A stretch of 64,000 nt of DNA from Montifringilla adamsi (lineage: Eukaryota; Chordata; Aves; Passeriformes; Passeridae). Within the stretch, counting starts at the first letter, position 1, and every line of letters begins with the position of its first letter. The notes below the pieces were generated by a model. It had not been told where the DNA came from. It was given only the letters and a program-made list of their open reading frames with translations, and made no database searches. The translations under genes were made by a program, and so were the position numbers. The stretch covers positions 1,116,001-1,180,000 of the forward strand of contig JAGGNK010010225.1 of the NCBI GenBank assembly GCA_017590115.1. The letters run 5' to 3'. Positions 26,701 to 41,499 of the stretch are shown here, one piece after another.

Positions 26701-29700
26701 CGAAGAAGAGAGAGTTATTCACCATGTGCTTTTGATCCTCCCTTTTACCTTGTGAAGATGTTTTATATATTTTGCATCAGAGGTAAAATTTACCCAAGGA
26801 ATGTAATAAACAGCATTGCCTCGAAGACTGCGCACAAACTTTACACTACTGGCAGATTAAAAAGTCATCTGCTCCCTAGCGATTTCCTCCTGCACGTACC
26901 AAAGAAGTCCAAGTGTGGATAAATTTAACACAGATGATTCTAATTTTTTGCTTCTGGAAAATGTTGCCCTGGCAGATCATGGAGTCAAGCTATGCATCTG
27001 TCACTCCCTCTAGTCAAGTCCTTGGGAATCTATATTTATAGTCCTAGGCTTTGTACAGTTAGTGTCCATGCCAAAGCCTGCTGCAGTCAATGGAAATCTT
27101 GGGGAAAAAAACATTAGAAATGTCTTCTAAAAACACAGTTTTGATGAGAATATGTTAAAATGTTAGAATACATAAAAATTTTTCAAAAATATTTTTTAAA
27201 CATTTCAAAGAAAAACCTATCCAAGCAGTAGATCCTGAAATGAACTGTGGATGTGTGCTTGTGAAAATGCTCAGGGCAGTGAGATTACCTGAGCACAGCA
27301 TCTTGCCTGCCATGCACAGCACCTTGTGTTCCTCTGGCACGTCAGCCTCTGAACTGGGTCAGAGGGAGTTTTGCATAGCTGACTCTGGTGAACTCCAATT
27401 CCACTTTAGTCTATCTTTCTGTTAAATAAATGCCATTCTACAACTTCATTATTTGTTGTTACCAATCACTGAGGAGCCAGCAGGTGTTTTCAGCAATAAA
27501 AGCAGGGAGATTTTTCTCTCTTTTGAAGTTTGCTGAGAAACAACAGTGTTTCCTACAAGAATTTTTGGATGGGCACCATCTCCCTCTGGGACTCCACTGC
27601 AAAATATTGGCACTTTTTTTTGTGTGTGACTGCATCAATGTCACTATATTTTTTGTCTTGTTCTCTTTCAGCTTTTGCCAGGTTTTACAACCCCCTTGAA
27701 ATCTGGTCTACAAGAGCCTAGAATATCTGATCTGTAGGTCAGAGATACATAAGGGAACACACATACATGAAGGGGACACACATACAAAGCAGCACATGCC
27801 AAGAAAACTTCAGGGTGATAAATGGATGAGCAAAAAATATGCATCACAACTTCAAAATCCTGTAGCCACTGAAGTAAGTAATAAGAAGTCCTATAAGCAA
27901 CTCCAAAACAACAGCTTTTCCAGCTTAGGCAACCAAGTCACAAAGTAAAATAAAATGCTGACCAGGGGCATTTGTAGACAGTACAAGCACTGTAAGACTT
28001 CTCCAGTAAACTTGGCTTCTCAAGGTTGAGAAAGGCTTATACCAACCTTGCTGAGCCTTGCACAGCTGGCAGAGGCCTCTCAGCTGAAAGGATCTGGCAG
28101 GCAGTTTTAGCATCTGAAGGGAGTTTTAGCATCTCTTGGCAACAGAACATCACCAAGGCAAACATTTTCCAGTGATCCCACATCCACATGTATTTTAGTG
28201 TCATCTACAACAAATCCATGACTGAGGATATATAAAAGAAGACATTGATACAGTTGTCCATAGGTTCCCCATGAAGCATCTGTAGCACCAAATTTCCTGT
28301 GCAGACGCCCCAGTTTCAATATTTAGGCACTTCTGTGCTGAAAGAGCAAAGTCAGAGGTGATCCAGGCCCCCTCCCTGCCTGCACACTGCCCACATGAGT
28401 AGTGTTTGATTTAGCTTATCTACTGCCAGAGCATATCTTGGACATGAAGATCCATAGGGCATCACCCTTATGGGAAGACTGAGCTCAGCTGTAAAAATAC
28501 TTATGGCCCAGCATGTCCTGCACTTTGCTTCTGCTCACCATAGGTTTGTTTGTATTCTCAAAATCTTGCTTGGGGAGCTGCTGTGTGCAAAAGGCGGTGG
28601 GAAAAAAAAGTCCCCAAGCATTTCCCAGAGAGTGCTGTCAGGTGGTTATCTCTGTACAGTACAATTTTCATGGTGCTGCATAGCTAAGGACAGAAGGGCT
28701 TACAAGGTCCCAAATTAGGAGCTCCTTTACCCATGACATCCATTAAACCTCACCAAGGAAGTGCTCTTACCACACACATGGCCAGTCCATTCTGCCCAAA
28801 ACTGTGAAATTAGGTAGAGTAATTTACTCTTACTCTGCATCTTCTGCTTTTTCCAGCAAGAAGCTTCATCCACAATGTGGGAATCCCAGGCATAATTTCC
28901 TCTCCTAAGAGAGTAGGAATATATCTGTCCTAGATACATGCTGTGACTACCAAATAACAGGTTCTATCCTGAGGAGGTGCTCCATGCCCAAAATAAAACA
29001 GGGACACTTGGCAAGAAACAACAAGATTTGGTGGGGAAACAGAAGCTGTCAAGAGAAATTCTGCTGCTGCAACAGCAGTGGAGAGGAAGAGGCTGTAGGA
29101 CAACAGAGGCCATCGAGCAAGGTCACTGCTGACTTCAGCAGTCTGGGTCAGGGTCCAAATTTGTAGCTTCCCACCTCACCCAATTATGGATTTTTAGAAA
29201 TTTCCTTATAAACTTTATGTAACTTCTCTTCCTCTTCATGAGATTGATGCTGCTTTTACCTGCTCCTTCTGCATGCCATGCTACCATGAGAGCTATTTAA
29301 TGTCTTTCACAGTGTCTGATGATAGCGAGTGGCTTTTTCTTGCCTTGCACAATTATCCTGCTACGTGCTCAGGAAATGCATGTCCCAGGACTCCAGGAAC
29401 GTCTGTTTCCAGGACATACCTGTTGCTTTTATAATATGCAAATATCTGTTAGCTGGTTTTGTAACTTGGTGAAGTTATGAGCCGGTGAAATTGGAGAGTG
29501 GATGGCTTTACACTAGAGAAACCCAAAGCAGAGCTCCAGCATGTGTAAATCAGTGTAGCTTCTCTGAGTCAGATGGAGCTGGGTCAATTTATTCTAGGTG
29601 AGGAGCTCTTGTAACTGGAGACATAGCCCCCAAATGGCCTGTAAGAAGACACCATCCTGCTTTTTCTCTCTTCAAGTGTGCTAGCACTGCATCCCTGCAG

Positions 29701-32700
29701 AGGACTGCATGTTGTGCCACATGCTGGCCCTTCGCATACAGCGAGGGCACTGATGTTTATCACATGCATTGCGTGAGGTGAAACAACCACAGCAAGAACT
29801 TTGGCACTGCTTTAGTCTCATCTGAGCCTTGCTTTGGATACTGGGAGTGCTCCAGAGGCTCTGCCTGCCCGCTTTGTGTGGGCATGAACGGCAGCCTTTG
29901 ATTCCCGGGTGGCACCGGTTCCTGCCCTTTGCTGTGGCTTTGAGACACAAGGGCATTGTAAGTGCCTGGCTGCAGTTCTTAGGAATACCAGCACTTTGGG
30001 CTCTTGGAGCAGCTGCATCCATATCCCCAGCATCTGAAAACCACTTGTATTGTTAAAGTGGCAGATTTCAGAACTGGCATTTCCCCACAACCACAGGTAT
30101 TTAAAAAATTTAGCAAAACAAAATGGCACTCTGGGATGGTTCTTATGGGTCCTGCGTAGCACTTAGGCAGGAGACAAAAAAATGCCAGAGTTGGCTCTTT
30201 GCAAGATGAGCTTTGGATGTGATTCTTCCTCTGTCTCTGGAAGGATATTGCCACCGTGCTAACAAAAACATGAAGACTTTTCCAGAAACATTGCTCTTGA
30301 AACTTTTCATGGCCTTGTACACAAAATGCTGCAAGACTCATAACCTATTTAAGGTTGGTGATGCAGAGTGGGAAATAGTTGTCCCCAGGAAGTGGCTGGC
30401 TGATGAAAGTTCCACTGGTGTGAATAACCAGCACAATTACAGGGAAAGGCAGCTGTCTTGAACAAACTGTTAATGGGACACTGAGCCTTTAACTGCTAGA
30501 TCAAAGTGCAAATGTGTCCCAGAGCAGCACTGACTCACGTTATTTGATGTCCTATGGGAAACGCGCTGGTAAGGCTCATTCCAGCTCCTTAACTCATCAG
30601 AATCATTGAAACTGAAGGAGCTGAAGCCTCCAGCAAACTGGGATGCTTCTGTTGGTACTACCAGAAATGTATCTACACCTTTGGAAACCTGACCTTACTT
30701 GTCTCTGCCACAAGGGCCACCACTGCCACTCACACAGACTGTCTCAATTTTTGGCCAAGAACAGAAACAGCATGAACATGAAAATCCCATTTTAGCACTC
30801 ACGTCAATTATTTATTCATGAATGCTGATTTATTCATCAAGATGTCTGCCTTCAGCTGTGATTTAACAGCTTTGCTAAACATGGGTTTCATTTAAGTAAC
30901 AAGGAACTTCACTCTGGTCCTTCATCTATCTAATAAGGGCCACCAGGGGTCCTTATTTAATAAGGACTGCAAATGGACCGATCTGAATTCTGGCTTTAAT
31001 AGACAAAATTAATAGCAAAGATTAATTTCCTCCACTGCAGGAATGAGCACTTGGATGAGCATTATGAGGAAGTCAAACTAAATGATTACAATTTCTAAGC
31101 CTTAATATCTATTTAGATAGTCATTTTGCAATAACAAACAATTAGATCTATGCAAAAGGCAGATAATGAATAGGAAAAGGAAGTGCTCTGTGGACCTTTC
31201 TGGGCCTTAAATGTCTATCACCTGGTTGCCCAAGACTGTGTGGAACCAGAGTCAAAGAGCCCAGCTGGCTCTCCCAGTTCTATATTTTTACTGAATATGA
31301 AGTAATTTCTTTATTTCTCAGAGAAGATAGATTACAGGTATCCCCAATTTAGACAAAAAGTAAAAGCTTTTCAACAGTTACCCAACCATGAATCACTAGG
31401 ATTTTACATGAAATGATAGCCACACGCTGCATGAAGGCTCTCTGTAATGCTGGATATGGTACAGCAAGTCTGAATTGTGATATGAATTCTTAGTCGGAGC
31501 AAATTCACTCTGTAAAATGGGAAGTTCCAACACGGTGCTGTTCTTGCACACTTGAGTGGGCTCAGCAAGGATATTTGGTACAAATGCTATGGAGAGCAGC
31601 CAATGTACCCAGAGAGCTGATCAAGACCCAACAGAAAACAAAAAGCAGTGAGGTTATCTGATTATCTCAGGCGTGAGCCTGAGCTCTGGTAAAAGCACAG
31701 CTTTAGCCCATGGTAATTATAACTCTCTAGTAATGTTCTCCTTCTCAGCTGCAGTGTTCTAGGGGCTGAGCGTGGCTCAGATCAGAAGCAAGACTGTGTC
31801 CATGCCACCTCTTACTAACACTGCTGAGCTGAAGGACAAAATGACCAGCCCCAGCTCTGACACAGCCTCCCTGCTGGCATCCACTGTTCCCTCAGATCTC
31901 TTGGTGCGGTGTTGCCAAGCTCCCCCTCTAAAGGCACAAGATTAATAAGTTTAAATGGTCCCACATGAAGTGCCCAGAGAGCCAACTGAGCATGCAGAGT
32001 AGCTGGGTAGAGAGGATCTGGGGAGCAACGAGAAACCACAGGCAATGAGTTCTTAAGCCAGCCAAAAGAAGGTATGCACCCACAACCCAGCAGCAGTTTT
32101 ACAAAAAACCTGTAGCTTCATCACATAGAAATATGTGAAAATACCCAAAGCCACATACTGCTCTACTTTCCCCTCTCTGGATGTTGCTTTTTAACAAATA
32201 TTTCTACAAGCCTGGGGGAAAGACACTGGGATGAAACAAAGTATGTACTGGCAGTGAGTATGCACCATGGTTTGCTATATGCTTGCCTGACTTTTTAAGT
32301 GCCAATGTTTTTCTTCTTAATTTTTTTTTTCTTCAAAGCCTGGCATACTACCATGACAGCTTTACAGTGAGACTCTAGTCCAACATGCTGACATCAACTA
32401 ACAAGGCACAGCAACAACCCAGCCCTTTCACATACTTTACAAGTATGTGTTTGTGTTAAGCAATATTTGAAGAAATACTAGGCAAAATAGGAAGACCTGG
32501 ATTCTGACTTCATACAGGCAAAGAAATATATGACAGAAATGGTAAATCCTAATGACATTGCTGATGACCCACCTAGTCAGGGAGGAGTTTTAAGACTCAA
32601 GTGCAAGCAACAGCCCATGAGAGACCATCCTCTTTGTTCCTTTCAGTTAATTTGCTCTGCTTTTATGCTGGCAAGTGTTGTTTGGTAACACAAAGCATCA

Positions 32701-33430
32701 TAATAGAGCAAGAGGTTTGCTTATTTGGCATCTAGTGAAGATAAAGAGGTTAAAAAAGAAAAGCCCTGCTAATGATGACAACTTGTATTACAAAGGGCTC
32801 AGGTGTACAGTATACTCTTCTAGAACCACACTAAAGCTCAAATGCATGGCATATTGACACTATCAACATCTGCATGTTTCACAAAGAAAACAACATTTAA
32901 TCTCTAAAAATGGACAGATAAAAGGTTCAGCAAAATCTCTACAGACATACAGTCCATCACTACTTTACAATGTTCAGGCCTTATGCAATTCACTCAGCTT
33001 CCCCCACTCCCCTTTGCCTTATTCAGTGATGGAAATGTTCTGCTGGCTTGTGTGCTGGAGCAGCTGCTCCTCTTGACATTTCTGCTGCAGGCTGGGATAC
33101 AGACCCTGAGAATTAGTTCTAATGAAATAGCTAATATAACCCTTCCTCTCATTTCCCAATATTTCATGTGAATCAGAAATTCTAATTTAGGCAATCATTT
33201 ATCTGAGAAATCTTCCTAGGTTAGTGGAGATTCAAAAATAGTTTGAAACAGCAACAACAAAACCAAGGGTGCTTCAGGCTTTAATTTTCTTCCAACAACT
33301 TCTGTGGCGTATTAGAAGAAAGTAGATGCTATTTCTACCAGGTATCCTTCAAGGAAATTCAGTCTATTACTTATTGGCTCCCACTCTTTAGATGGGTGCT
33401 CAGGTGAACAGAATAAGATACAGAAAGCTA
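20701..33430. other. Non-coding stretch, no gene supported
   Basis: AT content rises toward the right. No coding region or RNA gene is recognisable. Open frames are about 60-125 codons, overlapping and without domain character. One short tandem duplication is noted separately at 27,751-27,789. Confidence 0.55.
27751..27789. repeat. 19-20 bp tandem duplication
   Basis: Two adjacent copies of a unit reading AAGGG(A/G)ACACACATACA occur at 27,751-27,769 and 27,770-27,789, differing at a few bases. It is probably a replication-slippage product with no evident function. Confidence 0.85.
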
Positions 33431-34010
33431 ATCATAGAATCATAGAATATCCTGAGTGGTACAGGACCCATAAAAATCATTGAGTCCAACTGCTGGCCAT
33501 GCCCAGGACACCCCAAGAGTCACCACGTGCCTGTCCAAAAGCTTCTTGAACTTTGGCAGGCTTGACCTGTGACCTGCTCACCTCTTGTGACCATTTCTGT
33601 GGGGAGCCTGTTCCAGTGCCCAACCACCCTCTGGGTGAAAAACATTTTTTTTAATATTCAACCTAAACCCTCCTCTGGCACAACTTCATGCCACTGGTCA
33701 TGACAGAGAAGAGATCAGTGCCTGCCCCTTCTCTTCTCCTCACAAGGAAATTAAACTGCAATGAGGTCTCCCCTCAGTCTCCTCTTCTCCAGGCTGAACA
33801 AACCAAGTGCCCTCATGCACTTCTCATACTTCTTCTCTTGGTCTTTCACCATCTTTGTAGCTCTACTTTGGACACTGTGTAATAGCTTTGTATCTTTTTT
33901 ACATTGCAGTAAAACTTGCACACAAGTGTCCAAAACTTGCACACAATATTCAAGGTGAGGCCACACCACTGCAGAGCAGAGTGGGACAATAATCTCCCTC
34001 AACCAGCTAA
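33431..34010 (-). mobile_element. CR1 LINE, 5'-truncated, minus strand
   Basis: The left end is the reverse complement of a CR1 3' terminus: two overlapping copies of an ATCATAGA octamer (33,431-33,448). Reading on the minus strand gives the end of the CR1 reverse-transcriptase frame, with the signatures [17 protein letters not shown] (here WPHLEYCVQ), QSRATKM and [15 protein letters not shown]. These are followed by the usual 3' UTR, whose reverse complement includes CAGAGGGTGG. The right limit near 34,010 is where similarity stops, so this is a typical 5'-truncated insertion. A roughly 21-bp internal tandem duplication (33,911-33,925 and 33,932-33,946) adds codons after the EYCVQ motif. The element is non-functional. 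Confidence 0.93.
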
Positions 34011-36394
34011 ATTCTTGTGCTGAGAATATGTGGACATGACACAATAGGAGAGTATGATTTTGCCCCACAGGGTGCATTTGTAGCTCCAAAAGTGCAAGGG
34101 AGAAAGTGTCTTTACAAAAATTGTTAATGTTGCATTTTTGTGACAGAACGTTCAAGATGCAATTCATGATAAAGGAGCTCTGTCTTGGCAGGCCATTTCT
34201 CCTATGGGCCTGCAGGAGCTGCTCATTAGGAGCGTTTCAATCACCACCAGTGATCACTGAAGACTGTAAAGAAAGCCTCCATTCATTCCCATCACACTGC
34301 AAATACACAGTCCATGCAAACATTTGGGTTTTTTTCAAGATCCACTGTGACTGCTGGCTAACAAAATCATCAGCATCACACTGAACAAATTTGAAAAAAT
34401 AAGAAGAAAGCTGAGTGTCAGTCAATGAGACCTGGGAGCAGAGATATCTATCTTGAATTATCCTTTCTGTGCTTCTGTCCATTACCTGAAGAAATGTGGG
34501 ACATCTGGGAAGCAGGAATTGCAAATGCAGTCAGTTACCCTCTCAGCTGTGCCAGATTTAGTTTGAGTTCTGCTTGTATTGCTGAATAATTTCTTTAGGG
34601 AAAGGTGTATCGCAGGAACAATTAATTGAAAAAATGGTAATTAATTGACATATACACCTCATCTCAGCAGTAGAAAATGTTTGTTCTTGGCACTAGAAAG
34701 AGACAAGAGTCTCCTCATCCCAAGTCGTTTTATAGCTCCATTAATCACCTTTGTTTGATCCAATGGAGAATATGCTTACTGCAAGTCCTTTGTCTCATGC
34801 CTGCATGCATTTCCATGCCCTGACTCCTGCATAACCTCCAGGAAACTCCTCAGTGCAGGCAAATATCTTCACGAAGTTCACAGAGGCACTCAACCATGCT
34901 GCTTGGCCAGCTCCATCAATATCATCATACAGCATACTGAGACTGCTTTTTATGCACGTGTGTTTTTCAGATTCCAGGAACGGCTTTACCATCATTAACC
35001 AACTAAACAGAATATGTAACCTGTGGTGAATATTTCTCAACAAATGCCATCCTGGTGGAAGCTTACTGCTGGATTGCCATGTACCTGTTTCCAAGGTTAC
35101 ATTTCTATTAGCCTGTTTCTGTATGCTGATGTCTTGTACCCACACATCAAAACAGGGTCTAGGAACATACCTGCCCTGGAGATGCACTGGGTTAGTACAA
35201 TTCAGGATTCCCACTGGGAATCGCCCAAATAGAAGTGAGGTACAACCTGTTGATCATACAGCCTCCCTTCCAAACACTCTCTCTGTCAGCTTCCTCCCTG
35301 AAACCTGCATTTCCCTCAAGATCTAGTATTGATTCCTCAAACTCAGCCCAGAGATTATAAATATCCCCAATCTCTCATGTTCCAGTTAGCATTTTGTGAG
35401 AAAACCTGAGGAAATTCACCAACACAGCTAGCTTTTACACAGCATCCTAAAACAGCTCATTAAAAGCAAACAAACAGGAGAGCTCCCCAAACCCTAACCC
35501 CTTTTTGAAATGCAGCTTCCTTCCATCTAATTGTGTCCCACTTCCAAAGTCCTTGTGGCAAGAAAGGCAAACAGGAAGCTCAAGGGGTACCCTCATGCTT
35601 TAGCTTTCTTGTGCATCTCCTTCAGACTTCACTCAGGAGACCTTTTAAACCCTCTTTTATCACCTCTTTAACATTGCAGAGTGCAACTTGCTGGCAAGTT
35701 GCCAGTGCTTCTGGAAGAAAGGGTACTAGTTTGTATTCAGAGATAATGTAGTCAATGGAACAAAAGCCATTATGCCATCCAGCAGCAGCAGCAATCCAAA
35801 AAGTCTTCACATTTGGGAGTATCAGGAGACCGCAGCTGAAAACCCCTCCGTGTATGCATTAGAGCTTGCCTGTCATCTTAGATTTTAGGGATCAGCCTCC
35901 AAGTAGATACAATTTCCTGTCCCTATTCCTGATCAGCAATCACTGATGAAATCTCTTTTGAATTCTTGCCAAGAGGAAACAATAGGCTGCTTGAGAACTT
36001 CAGCTTGAGGTGTGAGTTATTGTGCTTCCTCTGCTTAGCCAAATCCTGTGAGAGGGCTGAGGGAGTATGATCAGAATTCGGTGTATGTGATAAGAAGAAA
36101 GATGCATATCTTTTTCCTTAATCCCAACATACTTTATTATTCCACTGGTGAGGATGGAGCTGTGGAGATACCACTGCAACTATCAGCTGAAGTTAAGAGA
36201 TCAGTTCTGACAGCAGCACAGAGTATGTCATGAATGAATGCATCTTATGAATGCATTGACCCTGAAGCCACTAACTAACCTCAAAAATTTTGTTGTTCTC
36301 TTTAAATGTCAGGTTTCACTCTGTTGGACACCAACAATTATATGATCCCACAAACTAGTCAGAGCTTGGGCTAGAAAATGTGTGTGGTATAAAG
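34011..36394. other. Non-coding stretch between two CR1 copies
   Basis: No gene is supported. A 139-codon minus-strand frame (34,795-35,214) contains a donor-like GTATGT on the minus strand near 35,171, but it has no recognisable domains and no convincing acceptor. A telomere-like AAACCCTAACCCC at about 35,487 is under two units long and is not a telomeric array. Confidence 0.55.
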
Positions 36395-36608
36395 TTGCAC
36401 CTGGAACATTAAGAAAAGGTTCTTCACCCAGAGGGTGGTCTGTCACTGGAATAAACTTCCCAGGGCACCAAGCCTGCCAGAATTCAGGAAGGGTCTGAAT
36501 GATGCTCTCAGTCCTGTTTTAGGTAGTACTGTGAAGAACAGGGAGGTGGGCTCTATGATCCTTATGGGGCCCATCCAACTTGAGACATTCTATGATTCTA
36601 TTATTCTG
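36395..36608 (+). mobile_element. CR1 LINE 3' end, plus strand
   Basis: This copy begins around AGAAAAGGTTCTTCACCCAG and continues through GAGGGTGGT, a divergent stretch encoding WNKLPRAPSLPEFRKGLN (the conserved CR1 3' tail translation), and GGGCTCTATGATCC. It ends in TTCTATGATTCTATTATTCT, the CR1 terminal direct repeats. About 210 bases remain, so it is a severely 5'-truncated copy in the opposite orientation to the CR1 2.4 kb upstream. Confidence 0.93.
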
Positions 36609-39600
36609 TATCAGACAATCAATAAATAGGGTGTCCCCAGCAGTTTTAGAAGTAGGAGAAAGTTCAAAAATGGCAAGAGGGTAAATGAAGTAATGAAACC
36701 TAACATCTGTTTCTCTAATATTAGCTTTGTTTTTTGTGAGACTTGCCACAAAAATAAAGGCATGAAGGAAAACAGGTAGGTTACATATAAGTAAAATCCT
36801 CTAAACTGAGAAAGTGGGGTTTTTTTGAGAAATAGAAAATAAAGATATTTTGTTCTTTGAGAATCCTGAAAGATGATACTACTATATAAACCAACTACAG
36901 ACTATGAACATAATTTGTTATTATATTATTTCAGTAAACATGTTTGCCCATCCTCTTTTAACTCTAGCTGAAAAGGATTGTTTTTAAATGCAATCAACAC
37001 ATATTTCATTGTACCTATATGCTAGCAGAATGACATATAATCCTCTCAGTTTCACCATCAATTTCCCGTAGTTAGAACAAAAGTCTGAATTTGCAATTGT
37101 CTGAAGTGACTGCCTGTTTTTGACACATACCTGTTTCTTAGTCAGCTGGTGCAAGCCAGTCATCATGGAAATCTGAAATTCATTGCAGAACAAGATATTG
37201 TACACTGCGGGGAATGTTCCGTGACTAACAAGGGATAATTTTTAAAATCTGAATTTATTTTCAAAATGAAGTGGCTTTTGACTTCTCCTTTTAGGTTTGG
37301 GAGCAGTGTAATGGAGTGTGTATCTCTTGTGTGTAACGCTTGAAACTGCAGAGATGCAACAGCTTGCCTGTGGAGATCGAAACCAAAGGTCAGTTTGCCT
37401 AATGTTGGGATGTGGGCCAGGCCTTCTCTGTGTTTTTCTCTCTCTCCCAATATCACTCTTGTATCAGTGCCAGGACTTGGGATATTCATCTTCTCTAGGT
37501 AAACATCAGTTTATAAAACAGAGAATATAATTGCATAGAAGCAGCTATGATATGCCTTGGGATTAGTGAATACCTCCTAATTGAGCTTCAGTGAAAGCGG
37601 CAGTTCTGGCATTATTTTTATTCACCTTGTGGAAAATTATTGGAGCATATTTCATATAATTAGGATCAAGAATGGATTTGGCATCACTTCCAGCAAATGC
37701 CCCTGAACACTAATCTGGTTTATTTGGCACCACTGATGAAGCTTCTCTTGTGGGGAATACAATGACAACAATTAACCTGGCAATACAGAACAGAAATGGG
37801 AAGTGGGAAATTGTCTTGTCTTTTATCCACATACAGGGTGAAGTGTGGCCTCGTTCAGCAACAAAGCAGTGCCTTGAATTTCTTATTTTGGTTTCTTTTT
37901 TTTTTTCCACCCATCTTGAGATGCCTTAAGGAATCTTCTATTTCTTCCCCATCTGTCTGAAAAATCTACATTTTTCATGCTCTTCAAGAGGATTCCAACA
38001 AACAGACCCATTGAAAGTGTTTGTAGCTTGATGTAGTGGATAGAAATGGGTATTGTTGAATGACCAAAAGTCTCTTTCTAGAATTAGTCCAATATTGACT
38101 TTCAACAGCTGCCAGTTCAGAGCAAGAAATCAATAGCAGGATTTAGGCAAGGTCTTTAGGTTACTGCACCAGAATGTACTTATTACTTATGTACTTTTTT
38201 TTTTTTTTAATAATTGCATATGATCCATATGTACTCCAGTTTTTAGTGAGTTCTGTTTGTTCCTTCTCAGGGAGTGTTCTGGCCAACTCAAGAAACCCCC
38301 TTTTTTCTCTTCTTTATTCACTTGTTATGAATTCGGCACTGACAGTGCATTTTAAGATTTCCAGGTCAGGTAAAATGACAATTCATCCATCTGTAGCTTT
38401 CTTTTCCTTTGACTAGTCCTCAGGCTAGAGGTCACAACGAGGCTTGGGAAAACTAGTCCTCCAAAGTTTGTTTTCAGGGAGAATATTTGGAAGAAGACAC
38501 TTTCACTAGAAGCAGGACAAAGAGATTAGGTATTAACCTGGGATCTTAAATACAGCAAAGCTTGAGAGACTTAGGGAGATTTACAGACACAGGGAAACAT
38601 GACAAGGAAGAGAAAGAGTAGAGTGATTTGTTTTAGCTGCTGAGCCAGCTGAGAAAGGGATGAGAAGAACTCTGAGGGCAGGAGTGAGAGAGGAGGATCT
38701 TGTGTACTCAGAGAACCTTAGACTTAACTCCAAAGAACACCATAAAGCAGTGACAAAATTTAAACAAGGAAATATATAGAGTTGCTTATTGGCATTACGC
38801 AGGGTTTGTTTTTCTCTCCTAGAACAGTATATTTCTTTTGCCAGATATAAGACCTAAGAACACAATAAATTTCTTGCCCAGACTCATATTCTGTCCCTGA
38901 TCATGGCATTAAGAAACACCATCCAGGCAAGCATGCTCATTTTATTCAGGAATTGTCAGAAAACCTGCCTGCTTCCTCTCTCCCTGGTGGCTGAAAAGGT
39001 GAGATGACAACCCTAGAGCACTAGCAGCTCAGGGGCTCAGGGCAGGAGCTTGCTTAAGCTGCTGAACAGCACAAGGAGGGCAGCTGTGGGGCTGGGACAC
39101 ATGATTTCTAAACAAAGTCCCAATTCTTTTAGTGGGAAGACAGAGAGAGCCTATGGTCAAGCAGTGTATGAGAGACTGAGGAACAGCCAAGTGCTGTGAT
39201 GTGCTTCTCTGCAGAGCACCTGAGGAACCACCCTAAGCTCAGTGTAGGGGGTCAAGGTGTAAAACCCTGGTGGGAGCCATGCTAGTGTTTATGGCAAGCA
39301 GCTGGAGGATTGTATTTCGGTCATATTTTAAAAAATCTTTACAAACACAACAGATTTGGGGAATGCTGTCAGGTCTAGCCCCATCCTTTCTGAAATCCTG
39401 GAAAAAGAGAGGAGACTCACAGCCTGTCCTGATCATTAACACTCCCCTCCCCACAGCCCCCAAACAGCCTCAAGCAAATGTCAGAACTGAGAGCTCCTCA
39501 CAGAAAGCGTCCTTCCATTATCCTGAACTGCAATCTGTGCTCTATCCTCTTCTCTGACAGCAGAAAGGGGATGCAGTAAATCCTGTGCAAGCTGTTCACA

Positions 39601-41499
39601 TCAAAACCAGCAGATGATCTTGTAAAATTGCTGCTCCTGGTAAAATACCTTGCTTAATAAGAGAGCAGCTGCATTCAGCTCCTGCGCTGACTGTAGATGT
39701 AGCCCAAAGATGAGAGAGTTGCAGCAATTTAGCTGTGAAGCAACAAGTAACTGACTTGCAGTAGGCAAGGTGTAGTATGGGTAAAAAACACACTGTAGCA
39801 ACATCCCAGCCAGACAAAAATGAGAAACTTCCTAGAAAATGCTGATTTGTGATGTTTGAGAGGAACCCAGCTAGAGCCTCTGTGTGCAAATGAAGAAATG
39901 GCAGGCACACATGTTCCATGAGGAGTGGAAATGACTATTTTTCCTAGGCAAATAACTCACTTTTGCCAGGTGTTAATTTTTGCCAAACCACTTCATCATG
40001 AACTCAGTCCTCCAGCAATAATCTGTGAGGTTTTCAACACCTCACCAGCCTTGTTGTCAGGTGAGCCAGAGAAAAGGGACTGGTTCATTGCCAACACAGC
40101 TGAACTACCACGGCCTATTTTCCCTATTCTGTCCCTCACAAAAAATCGTTTACAAAGCCACTGTACACAGGGCATCTGATCCTTGCTCTGGAAATGCCTG
40201 GTGTGGAAAGAGTGGCAAATCTCTCAGGCCAGACCTCTCAGCTGCCACCATCATCAGGGGACTGAGCAGTGTCCCGCAGCCGTGGCTGGTCCCTGTCCCA
40301 TGTTGTGTATGTCCCCTGGTTTTATTCATGCTGCTGCTCTTGGAAAGTGATACACTACTAGTGATACACTGTAGTGCTGCCCCAGACCTTACCTGGTACA
40401 CGAGATATTCTGGCTCACTTTTCAGCAGTTTTTGTTAAATTTTTTACTTTTATGTACACATAGCATTGCATTCCATTTTCAAATTTAGAGGCTCTTAAAT
40501 CCATCCTTAACACAAAAATCTTTGATACCCACCATCTGGCACCTCAGTTTAAAAGCTCTGGCCTGAATGTTCCGTGTCTTCTCTTGTGCCAGACATTGCA
40601 CAGCCCCCTAAACAGTGACAGATAATGAACGAATTGCATGTGGTTCAATACCAAGTTTCATGAACAGAAAATGGGATGTCATCCTTAACCATGAATTTTT
40701 TTCTCTTCTAAAAATCTGTGCAATAACAATTAGCACAGTTTAAATGCATACTGTACAATTTCACAGGGTTTGGACACAAATATATTTACCTCACTACACC
40801 AGAATTAGCAATTTTGCAATGTTCCCTGTCTGCACAAAGAGAAGTGAAAGATAATAAATCATTGACTTGTAAACTGCATCCAAGAATCAATAAAATGTAA
40901 ATGGCTACAACACAAAAGGTAGAAATACATTAAATATGAATGATAAGAAAGAGTAATAAGACTGGAAAACTACAAGCTGTGTATTTCTTTACATGAGACA
41001 GAAGCAATGGAGAATGCTTCTGGACTGGTAAAAGGAGAGAAGTTGTTTTCAAACAAAATGGTATCTGACCATGTAACTCTGTCCACTACCCCTTAATGGA
41101 GATAGAATATATCATATGAGTGTCAACAAACTTTTACAAACTTTACACATCATTGATTACAAATGAAAATGTAATGCTGCCTACACATGTTCTGGCTCTT
41201 ATCTCTCCTCTAGGGGAAAGCATTAAATCCTCAGCCTGCCACGGAAAATGTAGCGTTCAGACATCTGTGACCAGTATGTGTAAAGAAGAGAAGATAAGGT
41301 GCATATCAAGCCTACATCTGTGACAGGGGTCTCAGAGTCTCTAGAGATAGATAAATGAGCACATATGAAGACTGACTGAAAATCTTCTAATTAAGCTTTT
41401 GCATTCCCCACAAGCATTTGCTCTCTATGGAGTATTTTGTGTTTTGAAAGAAAAGCTCACTGAAAAGATTTTGGCCAACATACTCAATATCCAGTGCTT

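Noticed and set aside
34795..35214. 139-codon minus-strand frame with a donor-like site
   Set aside because: No acceptor with a pyrimidine tract, no recognised domain, and two of three frames stop within the putative exon.
35485..35501. Telomere-like AAACCCTAACCCC
   Set aside because: Fewer than two repeat units, so it does not support an interstitial telomere array. A similar string at about 45,660 is also non-repeated.
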